Source of the DNA: Vandiemenella viatica
Taxonomy: Eukaryota > Arthropoda > Insecta > Orthoptera > Morabidae
Direction of reading: 5' to 3'
Assembly (NCBI GenBank): GCA_031002005.1
Contig: CM061914.1
Location: 10,588,148-10,652,147 of the forward strand
DNA: 64,000 bases
Below are positions 1-11,113 of this stretch, piece by piece (position 1 is the stretch's first letter; each line of letters begins with the position of its first letter). Under the pieces are notes generated by a model. It was not told where the DNA came from. It was given only the letters and a program-made list of their open reading frames with translations, and searched no databases. Made by a program: the position numbers and the translations under genes.

Positions 1-627
1 AAAGGCAGGTCAACAGAGAATGCCATAAATGAAGTTCAGTATATAGTTAACTCGACAAACAAAAAATATGTCAATGGCATATGTATCGACATTTCCGGCG
101 CCTTTGATAATATATGGTGGCCGAGTATGTTCGCCCGACTAAGAGAGTTAGAATGCCCACGAGTTTTGTATGAGAGCTTCAAAGACTACTGTCACGGAAG
201 AACTGCAACACTTCACAGTTCTGGTCAGCAACTGACAAAACATCTAACAAAAGGATGTCCACAAGGTTCAGTATTTGGCCCAGAATTCTGGGACATAGCT
301 CTGGAACCTGTCCTTAAGAGACTCGTAGGTCTGGCAGAGCTTGAAAGAATCGTTGCATTGCTGCTAGTTGGAGGAAATAATAGAAGAGAGATCGAGACAA
401 ACACAAATGATATTATGAAAATAGTAGATTGCTGGGGTAAACAAGTTAAGCTCCAGCTAGCACCAACAAAAGCCCAAAACATATTGATGAAAGAAACATT
501 GAAACGCAACCCCACTGTGAAGCTTGGAGAAAATTCTATCAAAAGATACAAAACACTATTCTGGATGAACAAAGGAATTTTAATGATCACGTTGATTATA
601 TATGCCGAAGAACGACGGCAGCAATGA
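1..627 (+). pseudogene. LINE-D reverse transcriptase fragment
   Basis: The frame is open from base 1, before the first ATG at 127, so this is the interior of a longer protein. The beginning shows the RT block KGRSTENAINEV and then CIDISGAFDNIWW, where the first catalytic Asp of the RT palm lies in the 'D(I)SGAFD' motif. Further on is KGCPQGSVFGPEFWDIAL, the RT thumb-side PQGS block. The F-x-D-D catalytic box expected some 40 residues later is degraded (LLVGGNN is in its place), and the frame stops at 627. Inactive relic. It would copy LINE RNA at nicked target DNA in an intact element. Confidence 0.75.
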
Positions 628-1066
628 ATAATATAATTAGCATCGGGCAAAGAAGATGTGTAATACCACTGCCAACCATAAGGTTATGTCATGGTGCCAT
701 TAGCACAGCTATTTCAAGTTATGGAGCGAGCACATAGGCGCATAGGTTAAACCTGCAAGGGATACCAGGCGGATGCAACGAGTAATTCTCTTGCGTCTTA
801 CAGGTCCATTCTGAACTACCCCAACTGATGCACTTATGTTCATTCTCGGAATATGTCCTTTAAACCTGGAAATAAGAGATAGAGAAGCATTTTATTGGCT
901 ACGTGAAGGAAACTCTGACAAGGTAACAAAGATCCTGGGTCAAGTGGCTTCCAAGAAGGTAGACATTAGAATCCGTATCTTAAACGAATTGCAATAGCAG
1001 TGGAACAATTCGGAAACGGGAAGGAGAGTATTTGAAATACTTCCTGAAATCAGAGAGAGGATATGT

Positions 1067-1399
1067 ATGAAGCACTTCAATCCATCCCGAGGGTTGATAC
1101 ATTTCCTCACTGGTCACGGACCGTACGAAACACATCTCTACAGGATCAATAGGGCAGAGAATGACTTATGCACGGGAACACCTGACCATAAACTGTTTGA
1201 ATGTTCATTAGTTGACGATCTAATCAAACAGTACAGAGTGAAGCTCATGGGAAAACTACCTCGGAAATACTGCGTGGTAACCTCCTCTAGGAAGAACTGG
1301 ACAAGCTGGCAGATGCTGTGTCAGATGCAGCCAGGGAGCGGTATCGGCTTCAGCATAGCCAGCAACCTGTCAGGATACAGGAAACCATATAAGGATTGA
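1067..1399 (+). pseudogene. LINE-D C-terminal domain fragment
   Basis: A 110-codon open frame with GLIHFLTGHGPYETHLYRI, then a Cys/His-containing stretch (DLCTGTPDHKLFEC). This arrangement, 'FLTGHGPY...LC...G..DH.LFEC', is the conserved C-terminal segment following the RT in R1/Jockey-type LINE proteins. It belongs to the same element as the RT piece at 1-627. The region between (628-1066) is broken by stops. Confidence 0.65.
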
Positions 1400-1780
1400 G
1401 TCAAGATACGCGAAATGGACGAGAAATGTTAAAAACAACTAAGTGGAACGCTGATGCCGGAAATGTGGCTTCTGGGATTACAGAAGCTTATTCTTCAACG
1501 GATACCAGCGTGAAACAAACCTAACTTTAGTAATATCAAGTTGATTAGTTCTTTAGTATTATGGGGTAATAGTTTTAGTAACAGGTTATAGAAACAGGTT
1601 TTAGTAACAGTGTGTAGTAAGAATAGTAAATTATTTGTATCATTTCGTAGTATATTGGATTAGTGTTTATCTTTTAAAATTTTGTTAAGCATAAAATTTA
1701 ATTACGGTATTAAGAAATAACGGTTCATTGTAGACTCCAGTGAACGAACCATAAGATTGTACAGATAAATAAATAAAAAA

Positions 1781-1985
1781 ACTAGTGAGTTGTATGCAAT
1801 CGATTTAACTTCCGGTGTGCACTGTTTTAAATTACGACCTAGAAATCGGAGCATACGATTTGCTTTCTAAGTTACTTTCTCGATATGCTCATTCCATGAC
1901 AAATTATTACGAATTGTTAGCACTAGGTATTTATCAAAATCTACGGTTCTAAGGACAGAGCCTTTAATTGTATATTTCCTTTCAG
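1781..1985 (-). mobile_element. LINE-A-family fragment (RT C-terminal part)
   Basis: The bases match, with substitutions, the segment at about 22815-23010 of the large LINE-A element (same orientation on the plus strand, so coding on minus). Shared blocks include AAATTACGACCTAGAAATCG and GAGCATACGATTTGCTTT. It is a truncated, older copy of the family abutting the A-rich tail of LINE-D. Confidence 0.75.
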
Positions 1986-2892
1986 TAGTGGGGTGAAGAG
2001 AATTCTAGATACATTTATCATCTGGGTCACGTGCCGGGGTAACAAGTAGAGGTCGCGGACCACGCCCTTACATTCATCGCTCACCATCATCTTTTTTGCG
2101 GTGACCCTTCTTTTACGTCTGGAAATAATTAAGGGCAGCCGTCTCTCGTTTTTTCTTTTTCTTTTTCTTTGTTCGTTTTTGTCGGCGGTATTGGTGACTC
2201 TTTTTTCCTTGCTGACCCGTCTTCTGTCTCGCAGCTATCAGGCACCGTGTGGTCTCAGCCTCCGTCCACACAGCGCCCCTCGCGAGGCCCTCTCTCAATA
2301 CCCGCGCCAGGGTTTCCATAGAGATTGGTAGTGTGAAAGTTGTGCGGAATCTCACGAACGTTCCTCAAGTCAACCAGCATTACCAATGGTTTTGAGTGAT
2401 TCTCTAATATATGCTACCAAACCTAGTTAATACTCGATAGGACTCAGGATCGATCAACCGGTAATCAGTAATTAAACCACGTAAGAACTAATGCACATTC
2501 GACCCGATATCCACTGCCCAGGCCCAGTGGTCATGGGTCAATATAAAAGAAAGATGTCAAGGTCAAAAGTCAGGGCCAAGAGGTCAAAGTTAGAAGTCAA
2601 AAGGCGAAATAGCATTGGTCGGTTTTGGACAATAAACACATACATAATGAGAGTACACCGCGCTGTTGTAGAGCCCGTTGGGAGTACCTCCCCATCTGCC
2701 TGGCATTTTTTTCATGTGTCACATATCCAAAACAGACTTTTATTCTGAGACGCTGAAGAGTACTATTGAAAACGAATGATGTAAGAGCCAAAAATATTTA
2801 GCATAGCTTCCCGTTGAACATACAGTCACCCTGTAGAGTAGAGCTGTCGCTTTAAATATAAATATATTTTCGAGTCGATGAAGATAGTGTTC
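1986..2892. other. No gene recognised
   Basis: No protein or RNA family recognised. There is a short pyrimidine-rich tract (TTTTTC repeats, about 2148-2175). The small open frames on both strands here look like chance. Confidence 0.5.
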
Positions 2893-3860
2893 CCAAAGTG
2901 CCGCAGTGTAGCGTATTGGGACCATTGCTATTCATTATTCTAATGAATAATTGTGTTGATTGTTTACTATCTGAAATTAGATTGTTTGCAGATGACATAA
3001 TGCTGTATAAAAGGATCAAAACGATAGAGGACTGTAAACAGTTGCAGGGTGATCTGGACAGGATATCTGGTTGGGTTGGTAAACATGGGATGAAGATAAT
3101 TGCAAAGAAGAGTCAGCTAATTAGATACACAAATAAAAAGCAAAAGGTTAATTATCAATATAATTTGGGTAAAGAGTTGCTTGCCGAAGACTTGAAATGT
3201 AAATATCTTGGCATTACATTTGATAACAAGCTTAACTGGGCAGGACACATTGGACAGGTGCTAGGAAAAGGTTTCAAAATTCTGCACTTGTTGGAAAGAG
3301 TGATGCACGAGAGAAGTAAAGGAATTGGGTTACAAAACTTTGGTCAGGCCATTGCTCGAATATGGTAGTGTAGTATCAAATACAGGAGTGGGAGAAGGTG
3401 CAAAGAAGGGCTGCTAGATTTGTTTCTGGAAATTATCGCAGAATGCAATCAGTGACAGATATGATAAAGGAGCTGGAATGGGATTCATTGCAAGACAGGA
3501 GGAGGATGAGGAGGGTCATGGGAGTGTACAGAGCGTATACTAGCGATGAGGCATGGAAAGATATTGGTGTAGGTATGAAAAGTAGTTCATGGAAGGGAAA
3601 AGATGACAATGACCACAAGCTGGCACTCGATTTCAGGCAAAAGGGTGTGGGAAGATTTTCTTTTTTAGATAAGGGTGTCAGGGATTGGAATGAGTTACCG
3701 AGGGGAATGATGAATAACTTACCGAAAACGTTAAAATAATTTAAACTTAAAATTTGTAGAGGGAAAATGTAGGTGGGTGCATGATAGGGGGAAGTTGGGT
3801 GTATAGGGTAATTGCCACCGGAGCCTGTGCTCCATTGCAATTAAAATTAAAATTATAGTC
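2893..3860 (+). mobile_element. LINE-B copy 1, 5'-truncated (RT part and 3' end)
   Basis: Relic of a CR1/Jockey-superfamily LINE, here called LINE-B. The first piece (2898-3368) shows VLGPLLFIILMNN followed by RLFADDIMLY, the F-A-D-D RT catalytic box, then KYLGITFDNKLNW. The frame breaks near 3368 and resumes at 3398-3739 with QRRAARFVSGNY and FSFLDKGVRDWNELPRG. The 3' end is the family's hairpin (GGAGC-ctgt-GCTCC, about 3817-3834) and an AATTAAAATTAAAATTA tail. Truncated at about 2893, as is usual for LINE insertions. Confidence 0.85.
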
Positions 3861-4984
3861 TGTGACGAACTCTCTCGTTGTGACGCACACAGGTAACGTC
3901 ACTCATACAGACATCCTCTCACTAAACTCAGACGAAGGAAAGGAGATGCACATCGTACCAATGTAATCAAGCTAATCACGTTACAATTTTTTCTTCATTT
4001 TATACCAACTAACCTAACCAAACATTTAGTGGAGATTGTTGTCCACACATCTTTAGTAAACTGTATACTTTGAAGTGACCAGCAGTGCCTGGATGATTCA
4101 TCACAGTAAGATTTCTAGTATAGTAGAGCATGGAAGGCAACGCGACGAATGTACTGAAGCGACAAGTGTCCGAGCAACCACACACGCCAAGTTATACCAG
4201 AGAGGTTTACCTGCGGAGGTAGCGGGAGCACAGTGTATAAAAACGGAAACATCACTAGTTGATGCTTCACGTTGGTAGGTTTTTTAATAACTTTGAAATG
4301 TAAACAAACAAAGAAAAAAATGAAAATTGGCTTAAAAACTGATTATCGAAAAGAAAAGAATACACTCATATTAAATTGATGAACGAATTGAGGATAGAAC
4401 CTAAAGATTGCCGTAATTACTTGCATAAGGTTTCTTGCAACAGGGAGTTCATATAAGTTACCTAACGTCTCTGCAGCAATATCGCCTCCCAGAGACGTGT
4501 GAGATTTCTGCGAAAAGATTAGCTACAGATATGTAATAAAATTGTATCAATTACTAATTTACTTTTAATATTTGAAAGTCAAATTACAAAATCAAAATTC
4601 ACCACAGTTTGATAAGTTCTTATTTACATTCATTTCTGGAGCGGACAATTTCCCTTTGATAAAATTATCTGGTGATAGCTGAGGTGCTACTTCAACTTCG
4701 GGGAATTGCTGTATGGTGAATCTGATTTTTGGCATTTTAGTTGAATGGAATGGAGGAATTACATAATTCCGAAAAGAATTTGAAGAATTTTCCTATTGTT
4801 GTGGTGCACTTATTCTTGATATACATAAAGTAGGACTACTTGGCGAAGGGATAAATGTTTGAGTCGGAAAACATATAGAAGTAACCTGATGTTGTTGTAG
4901 ATATCCATGAGTGTTGAGGCTCCAATTTCAGCTTCTAGTAAAACATCACTGATTATACCCTGGGGATTTCGTAAACACCCGCCA
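3861..4984. other. No gene recognised
   Basis: AT-rich sequence with no recognised coding or RNA feature. The longest open frame (4075-4278) has no recognisable motif. Confidence 0.5.
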
Positions 4985-5027
4985 GCTGGTGTGGGCGTAA
5001 TTGGTCTTTCCCCCTGGTTAATGTGGT

Positions 5028-5204
5028 GTTTATGTTGGTGAGACGGGTCACATTATGTCGGAGAGACTCGCGGAGCATATCCGCCACTATAAACAAAACA
5101 ACAGCCACAAATCCGCCAAGGTTCGCCATGCCATCAACAACAACAACAGCTTCCAGGGATTATCGAGTCTGGTCATGGGGAGTACCGAGGCTTTCACCTA
5201 TTGA
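5028..5204 (+). pseudogene. GIY-YIG endonuclease fragment
   Basis: A 58-codon frame opening with GVYVGETGH, in which Y-V-G corresponds to the 'YIG' strand. The Arg/Glu-His helix (SERLAEHIRHYKQ) supplies the catalytic Arg region, and a polar tail (INNNNSFQG) follows. The 'GIY' strand expected 10-15 residues upstream lies beyond an in-frame stop at 5019-5021, so the domain is broken. In intact elements the nuclease nicks target DNA for retrotransposition. Confidence 0.5.
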
Positions 5205-5791
5205 TCTCCCTCGCAGAACTCGCCCCGGATACCCACCACCCAACACCCGCCACACCGCAGGAACAAAGACTCTTCCGAACCACCTGCCATTACAGCGGGG
5301 GTGGTGAGGTAAGGCGCGTTGCGCCGCCCATTAAGGGTGCCCACGAGGAGGTACGCGCAGTCAGCGCCCACCACGGGCCAGCCTGAAGACCCTTCCAAAA
5401 CCTGGCCGTATAGCTAGAAACCTCTCTGTGTAACCTACCCTTCACCCAGACACCTCAATGTCCAAGTTCAGCGCATATGCCCGTTTGAATTCCACCACTT
5501 ACGCAGCTTCCTGCGCTGGGACATGCTCCGAATACGCTATCGCCCCATCACCCACCCGACACATGTGTCTTGTATGAGTGAGGGTTCCCACGCACTCGTC
5601 CGAGCTCCACAGAGCACCATCGTAGTGCAAGATCCCACTGCAGGACCCACGGCACACAGCGCTTAATGACGCTGTCTCACCCCGGGCAAGCCCGTACACT
5701 ACTAGTCCCCACATATATTAGGGGACCTATTGTGGCAAGGTTCCCCTTTCGCGTTTCCCCTCCTCCGCCTTTACTGCTGAGGTGCGCATCC

Positions 5792-6104
5792 TTTACCCGC
5801 TATACTCGGGAATGAGTAGCTATGCCCTCAGCTTTATGGGTAAAAGCCGTGGAGTCTGCATCGGGGGAATAGTATCGGTCTGTACCCTGACAGCCACTGT
5901 TACATCCCGCCTTTTACCCAGTACAGGGGGTGGCAAACCCCTTCCTCATGTTGAGAAGGTTCCCCTAGATGAGTTTCGGTCGAGAGGGCTTTCGCCAAAC
6001 CTCTACTCTACATCTGTTTGAACTATGCTGCAACCGTTACCCGCTTCTACTCGGGACTGGGTAGCTAAGCTCGAACTTTACGGGCGTGCTGGTGGAGTCT
6101 GCGG
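5792..6104 (+). repeat. Two related ~65-bp segments ~246 bp apart
   Basis: The segment at 5792-5860 and that at 6038-6104 share the order TTACCCGCT...ACTCGGGA, GTAGCTA, then a TTTA.GGG block and GTGGAGTCTGC. The intervening bases differ. Each unit has short complementary GC blocks (ACCCGC and GCGGGT-like), which suggests RNA structure. I did not fold them. Confidence 0.55.
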
Positions 6105-6200
6105 ATCTAGAGAGACAGTGGCCTAGTCCACAGGCCCTGTACCCCAACCACAAGCTCGCATCCATTGATTAGGATACAAAACAGGAAGTCAGGGGGGGCT

Positions 6201-7356
6201 CGGAACCCTGGGTGCGCTATACCCATATCTGGCCATCTCGATAGAAATCGAGTGTATGGACGCAGAACCCTGGTGGACCATCAACACCGGGTAAGAAATA
6301 AAATTCGAAGAGACGATCAGTGAAGGAGGCAGAGGAGATATTAAACAAAACTAACAACACAGACGAGGGCAGCCGCCTGTTAGTCTGTGACGCTTGGCGC
6401 TCTTTAGCAAACATTGTATCTCTGACGAGGCTGTAGTGTGGCAGCCGAAAGCTCAGATTGTTAAATAAACTACGGGGCTCACCCCGTAAAACCACTAATC
6501 ATTAACAAAGACGGGAGCTGATGCATGAATAATCAATTAATTTTTTGTTTACTAACAGTTTACCGATTCGTTGGAAGAATGAAAGGAAATAGCACAATTG
6601 TATGTGAAATGTTGAAATTTTCCCCCATTGCTTAGGACACAAAATCTAAAAAAATGGAAATTTGCTTTGGAAGACTTTAAAGTAGGCGAACTATTTTCTT
6701 TTCTTGAAAGTAAATACTGGAACTTGTTTTTGTTATTCATTATTATTGCCACATAAGTCAGTCCATTAAGAAATTGAGTAATTTCATTCATTAAAATTTT
6801 AAATAAACACAAAAAGTCATCTCGGGAACGCGTCCCTAAGTGCTGGTTCCGTAGAATAAAAACAGCTAGAACATCGAAAAATGAATAAATGACAACGCTC
6901 GGAAGGCCTTGTTTCACCTCTTTAAAAAAGTACATTTCCAATTGTTACAAAATAAAACAATAGTACCTAAAATGAAAATAAGTTTAAACTTTGTCCGATG
7001 TAGAATGCGTCATTTCAGTGAACGCATCCTTAGCTAAAGAGAAAAGTAATCACGAAGAACCGCGGATGAAGCTAACGGCCACTCCGTCATTTAATTTGAT
7101 GAGGTTAGCGGCCAGCTTCTTTGTCACCAGCAAATTAGATACAATTTCACGGAAAAGTAATATTTGATTATATTTTCAATCACCGTATATCAATACAGCG
7201 TTATTCCTGGAACGCATATAAATATGTAGAACCTGGGTGACCGATGTTCACTCGGCATCTTTCGATTTCTGTTAAATATCCAAGATTTCAAGTAAAGTTT
7301 GATTAAAGTAAAAGGCTTGAAAGATACCTAGGCGTTTAGAGGTGCACAGTTAACCA
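6201..7356. other. No gene recognised
   Basis: No recognisable protein, RNA or repeat boundary. The 92- and 129-codon minus-strand frames have no known motif. Confidence 0.5.
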
Positions 7357-7572
7357 GGAACAAGGGTGTGGGAAGATTCTCTTTTTTAGGTAAGGGTATC
7401 AGGGATTGGAATGAGTTACCAAGAGAAATGTTGAATAATTTACCGAAAACGTTGAAAGAATTTAAATATAAAATTTGTAGAGGGCAAATGTAGGTGGCTG
7501 CAGGATAGGGGGAAGATGGGGGTGTAGGAAAATTGCCACCGGAGCCTGTGCTCCATTGCAATTAAATTAAGA
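7357..7572 (+). mobile_element. LINE-B 3' end fragment (copy 2)
   Basis: A short truncated copy starting in the 'KGVGRFSFLGKG..DWNELPRE' region. It continues through the 3' UTR to the hairpin GGAGC-ctgt-GCTCC (7542-7555) and the TTGCAATTAAATTAA tail. Nearly identical to the corresponding part of the copy at 2893-3860. Confidence 0.85.
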
Positions 7573-7844
7573 GAAGCTTAACTAACATTAGTAGGCGTAC
7601 TGGTACCTGAACCTTCTACGTAATTTTCGAGAAACCAAATACATAAATTGTTCCTTTTTTTTTTAAATCGTGTTAAAAACTTGAATAGCAAAACGTTATA
7701 TACATATGAAATGTCATCCAAATTGATAGATCCATTTGCGAGACCGCCTCATAAATTGCTTTCAAAGAAAAAAGCTACTATTATGTTAAATAGAAATCTT
7801 AATGCGAGTCAGGGATTAATTAATTGTGCCAGATTTGTAGTAAT

Positions 7845-8116
7845 TCAGGGGATTCTACGATAACCCTTGATGATGGGTTCTTACGTAACTCGACAAGAAA
7901 AATTGAAACTGAAGTAAATAAATAAATATATATATATCGCATAGTTCTCGAGATTTCGTATCTCAAAATTGACGTGGTTGGTTGAAATTGCGACCTGGAC
8001 CAGAAGATAAATTTCGCCATAGCGAAGTTTGATGACGAATTGGTATGAAACTCGTCAAAACAAAGAATTTATTTTTCTGATATCTCAAGTGAAGAGGTTA
8101 GGATTAAATCCGGCCT
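7845..8116 (+). repeat. Dispersed repeat 'Rep1', left part (interrupted by the LTR element)
   Basis: Begins at GGGGATTCTACGATAACC, which recurs at 32302. It contains the 'TCTCGAGAT' hairpin motif and the recurring motif TGGTTGAAATTGCGACCTGG (about 7978-8003). It continues at 14888 after the LTR retrotransposon. The joined order matches the uninterrupted copy at 32290-32880. Confidence 0.65.
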
Positions 8117-8690
8117 TGTGAGGTCCCCACTCACCAGTCATTCCTGAGTTATATTACTACATTATAAATTGGTTGTAAATAAATTTATATTTTATTTATA
8201 GTATAGGTCTTCCAGCATAGTAGTTTGTGTAGAACGGGGTAATTATAAGTTAGTTTAGTAATTTCATGTTGCGAGAGTTGGCAGTACGGTATGGTTATGT
8301 TGTCGCGGAAGGAACAAGCCAATATGGCGAGAGAGACTGTTTTCGGCTAGCATAGGGTGAACATGTGGAGAAACTGATTTCGGCTAGCGTGATGCAAATA
8401 TGAACAGAATATTGTTTCAGTGAAAGCATTGTATCTTGTGTGAATTTTTGAGTGTAATAAATTGTGAATTATAGTAAAAGTGTGGCGAAAGTCAATTACA
8501 TAGCATTAGAATATCCGTTGCGCAAATTGAGAGATGATTGAGGGTTTAGTAATAAAAGTTACTTTATATTAATACAAACGGCGAGGTGATAGCAACTACC
8601 GTAAAAAGGCATATTAGGGCCAAGTGCCAGTAAAGCGGGCTATCAATCTTTCTTGTCGCAGTCTAAATAATGAATAAGGAGGACCTCGCA
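8117..8690 (+). repeat. 5' LTR
   Basis: 574 bp, beginning TGTGAGGTCCCCACTC and ending AGGAGGACCTCGCA. Start and end were fixed by the limits of identity with the 3' LTR. It has a 9-bp segment near 8535-8545 that the 3' LTR lacks. Confidence 0.92.
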
Positions 8691-8693
8691 TAG

Positions 8694-8711
8694 TGGCGAC
8701 GATTCTGCCAG
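8694..8711 (+). promoter_or_regulatory. Candidate tRNA primer-binding site
   Basis: TGGCGACGATTCTGCCAG begins three bases after the 5' LTR and starts with TGG, as needed to pair with the CCA end of a tRNA primer. The tRNA is not identified. Confidence 0.55.
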
Positions 8712-9250
8712 GATAAGTATATTGCAAGCGCAATATATTGCATTTATTCAAGAACGACCTTGGATATTCTTCGACGGGAGCCAGCAGTTTTTGGAGCAGA
8801 GGTTAGCAGACGAGAAGAGCATTGGCAAGTACAGAAATTCAATATAATTTTCCGAAAGAGTGGCAGCAAGCAGAATTTGATACAATGACTTCCGTAAAAT
8901 AAAACACCGGTAATGAATTTATAAAAAGTGATTTAAGTTCCTTTAAAGAACGAACAGTAAAATGCAACAGTTTGAAAACGAATGAAAATCAGAAGTAAAC
9001 TTTTGTTAATTTCGGAAGAATTAAATCTGTAAATTTGTCATAAGAATGGTTGTGGAAATTAAAAAAAAAAAAATTGTCCAGATTAGATTTAAATGCTGAG
9101 AAGACCTTTTTTAAGCAATAGTGGGAAGGGTTTTATTTAATTTGGTAACTGAAAGATAAATGCATGTGTAAAAGCCATTGTGATTTGTAATGTTATGTTG
9201 ATGCATATTTTTTTTGTGTGTCGTAAAATTTATGTTTGCAGTGCTGTGAC

Positions 9251-10909
9251 TAGGGATTGCAATCCCGCAGTATTTTAAATCCCGCGGGATCCGCGCGGGA
9301 TTTGCGCCAATCCCGCGGGATCCGTGCGGGTTTGGTACAAACAGTTTTTTAACGCATATATTTAAAACATAGTTACTTAAAACGTTAATAAATTAAATAA
9401 TTAATAAATTAATAAATAATTTTTAATGTTAAATGATAAAAATTAACAGTTAACAATATTTTGATTGGTATAATGACATTAAAACTTTTTAGCGTGTCTT
9501 AAGTGTATTTCGAGGTTTTACATTTTTGTTTTTTAATCTAAAACAATTTTTAAATAAATAATAACAATGGAAATTATTGAGTCTTAGGTCATATTATGTG
9601 CCTTACAATACATCACATAAGTTTAAAAATATGGTTTGCTTAATGGCCAAGTTACCAGAGTTTTTTTTTTTTTAATTCTAAATAAACGTTCCACAACACC
9701 GAGAAAATCATTCCATTTCACAAAGTGAAGTGAACATACTCTGTAAAGTGTAGACTTTGCTCAGAACAAGATCTCATAACTTTTTGTCACTGCACAAGCA
9801 CGAGACTTGGCCTTTTTTTTTTTTTTTTTTTTTTTTAGCATGATTCATTATTATATCTCCTTATTTCTTGATTGATATTACAGTTGATTCAATGTTATTA
9901 AAAGAAACTACTCACCAACACGTAAACTGTCAAGTATTTCAGATTTACTTATGTGGCGTAATGACGTTTTTAGAGTGGAAATTATTATTTTTTATTAAGA
10001 AAGGAGACTTTCTCGGCGAATGATTGCAGTGAAGTCCTCATAGGTTGTATCTCCGGATTTCATTGCAAACACACGAAATTACACACGTGAGGAAGACGGC
10101 GGAGGCAGCTGTCGAAGTATGGTGTTCTTACAACACAATTCGTCGATACACCCGTGAAAATTACATTATAACTTTTTTTACCTTTAGTCGAAATAATAAC
10201 AAGGAGAAGAGGGATTAATCGAAAGCCTGAGCGGCACATGTAAGCAGGTGGCTTTCGTCAAAGAAACGCATTGAGGCAGTGGCCAAAACAATTATAAGTC
10301 AAAGGATATACAATTTCCATTTGATAGCTGTTAAATAAATAGGTATGCGATCGTTAAAATTACGATAACATTAGTTTCATATCAACGAATAATCAAATTT
10401 TCAGCCGCAAATTAGGAAATTGTCACAATTACTTTATCTGCAAATACAGAAAATGGGAATAATGAAACCGAGAATAAAAAGCTATAACCCTGTTGTTCAG
10501 ATAACGTGTGCGACACTTAAAAAATAATTATATAGTTAGAAAATCGTACTAAATACGCACCATAACTCAAATTATAGAAATGTGTACTCGAAACAAACGT
10601 AAGTTTTGATGAAGTGTATTTATTTACTTACGAATGACGAAGGTTGACAAAAAACAAACGCTTGTTCACATGAGTCAAATGCCAACTGGAAGGGTACAGG
10701 CAGACAGTGCAATACTTCCGATAGAGATCGAGTGGATCAGTGCATGTCTCTGGATCTCTGGATCAGTGGGTCACGCAGTCTGACACGCGTTTCCGCCGGA
10801 TTTTGCGGATTGCGGATCCGCTTAATTTTGTGCGGGATCCGCCAGAATGTCTAATGATGCGGGATCCCGCGGGATTGCGGGATCCCGCTTTGCTGGATTG
10901 CAATCCCTA
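9251..10909. mobile_element. Non-autonomous hAT-like DNA transposon, 8-bp target duplication
   Basis: Ends are inverted copies of TAGGGATTGCAATCC (15 bp, perfect), flanked by the 8-bp direct duplication GCTGTGAC (9243-9250 and 10910-10917). Both termini carry several GCGGGATCC-type subterminal repeats. The 8-bp duplication and short TAGGG-type ends fit the hAT superfamily. There is no transposase frame in 1.66 kb, so it depends on another copy. It is inserted in the untranslated leader of the LTR element and so is younger than that element. Confidence 0.88.
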
Positions 10910-11113
10910 GCTGTGACCATTTCTGTGTAAAGTAGGTAATTCATAAAAGGTTGTCTGTGTTCAAAATGGGTTTCTGTACCCATTAAAGAGTATTTCTGCG
11001 TCGGAAAGCGGCGTTGTGGAAATTTTGGAAGTGATTTTATGTTTTTGTTTTGCGTGTGAATTAACGGGATATTTCAGTAGTAATATTATTTTATTTAGCT
11101 GTGAATAAGTAAG

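Larger units (their letters stand above)
1..1780 (+). mobile_element. R1-like non-LTR retrotransposon relic (LINE-D), 5'-cut by window edge
   Basis: Decayed LINE running off the left edge. The frame is open from base 1 to 627 with reverse transcriptase motifs. Bases 628-1066 contain stops. A C-terminal piece is open from 1067 to 1399. The end is A-rich (ATAAATAAATAAAAAAA, about 1764-1780), as expected of a LINE 3' tail. Another element fragment abuts directly at 1781. The GCPQGS block and the C-terminal 'LTGHGPY...DLC' block are typical of the R1 group of LINEs. Clade placement is by motif memory only. Confidence 0.75.
4985..6200 (+). mobile_element. GC-rich GIY-YIG retroelement remnant and its 3' region
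   Basis: This block is clearly richer in GC than its surroundings. It starts with a short frame (5028-5204) containing VYVGETGH and then RLAEHIRHYK. This is the 'YVGET..-R-..EH' signature of the second half of GIY-YIG endonucleases carried by Penelope-like elements. The remaining ~1 kb has no long frame and contains two related ~65-bp segments (5792-5860 and 6038-6104). My reading is the 3' end of a Penelope-like or other GIY-YIG retroelement, different from the copies at 38 and 53 kb. The class is uncertain. Confidence 0.5.

Noticed and set aside
225..650. 141-codon minus-strand frame
   Set aside because: Antisense shadow of the LINE-D reverse transcriptase.
3433..3840. 135-codon minus-strand frame starting MQWSTGSGG, seen again at 7328-7561 (-) and 57676-58083 (+)
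   Set aside because: It recurs only because it is the antisense of LINE-B copies. The sense strand encodes the LINE-B C-terminus in each case.
7215..7265. TATA-like box (GCATATAAATATG) with an initiator-like TTCACTCGG 40 bp later
   Set aside because: No gene or element start can be tied to it, and AT-rich DNA gives many such boxes.
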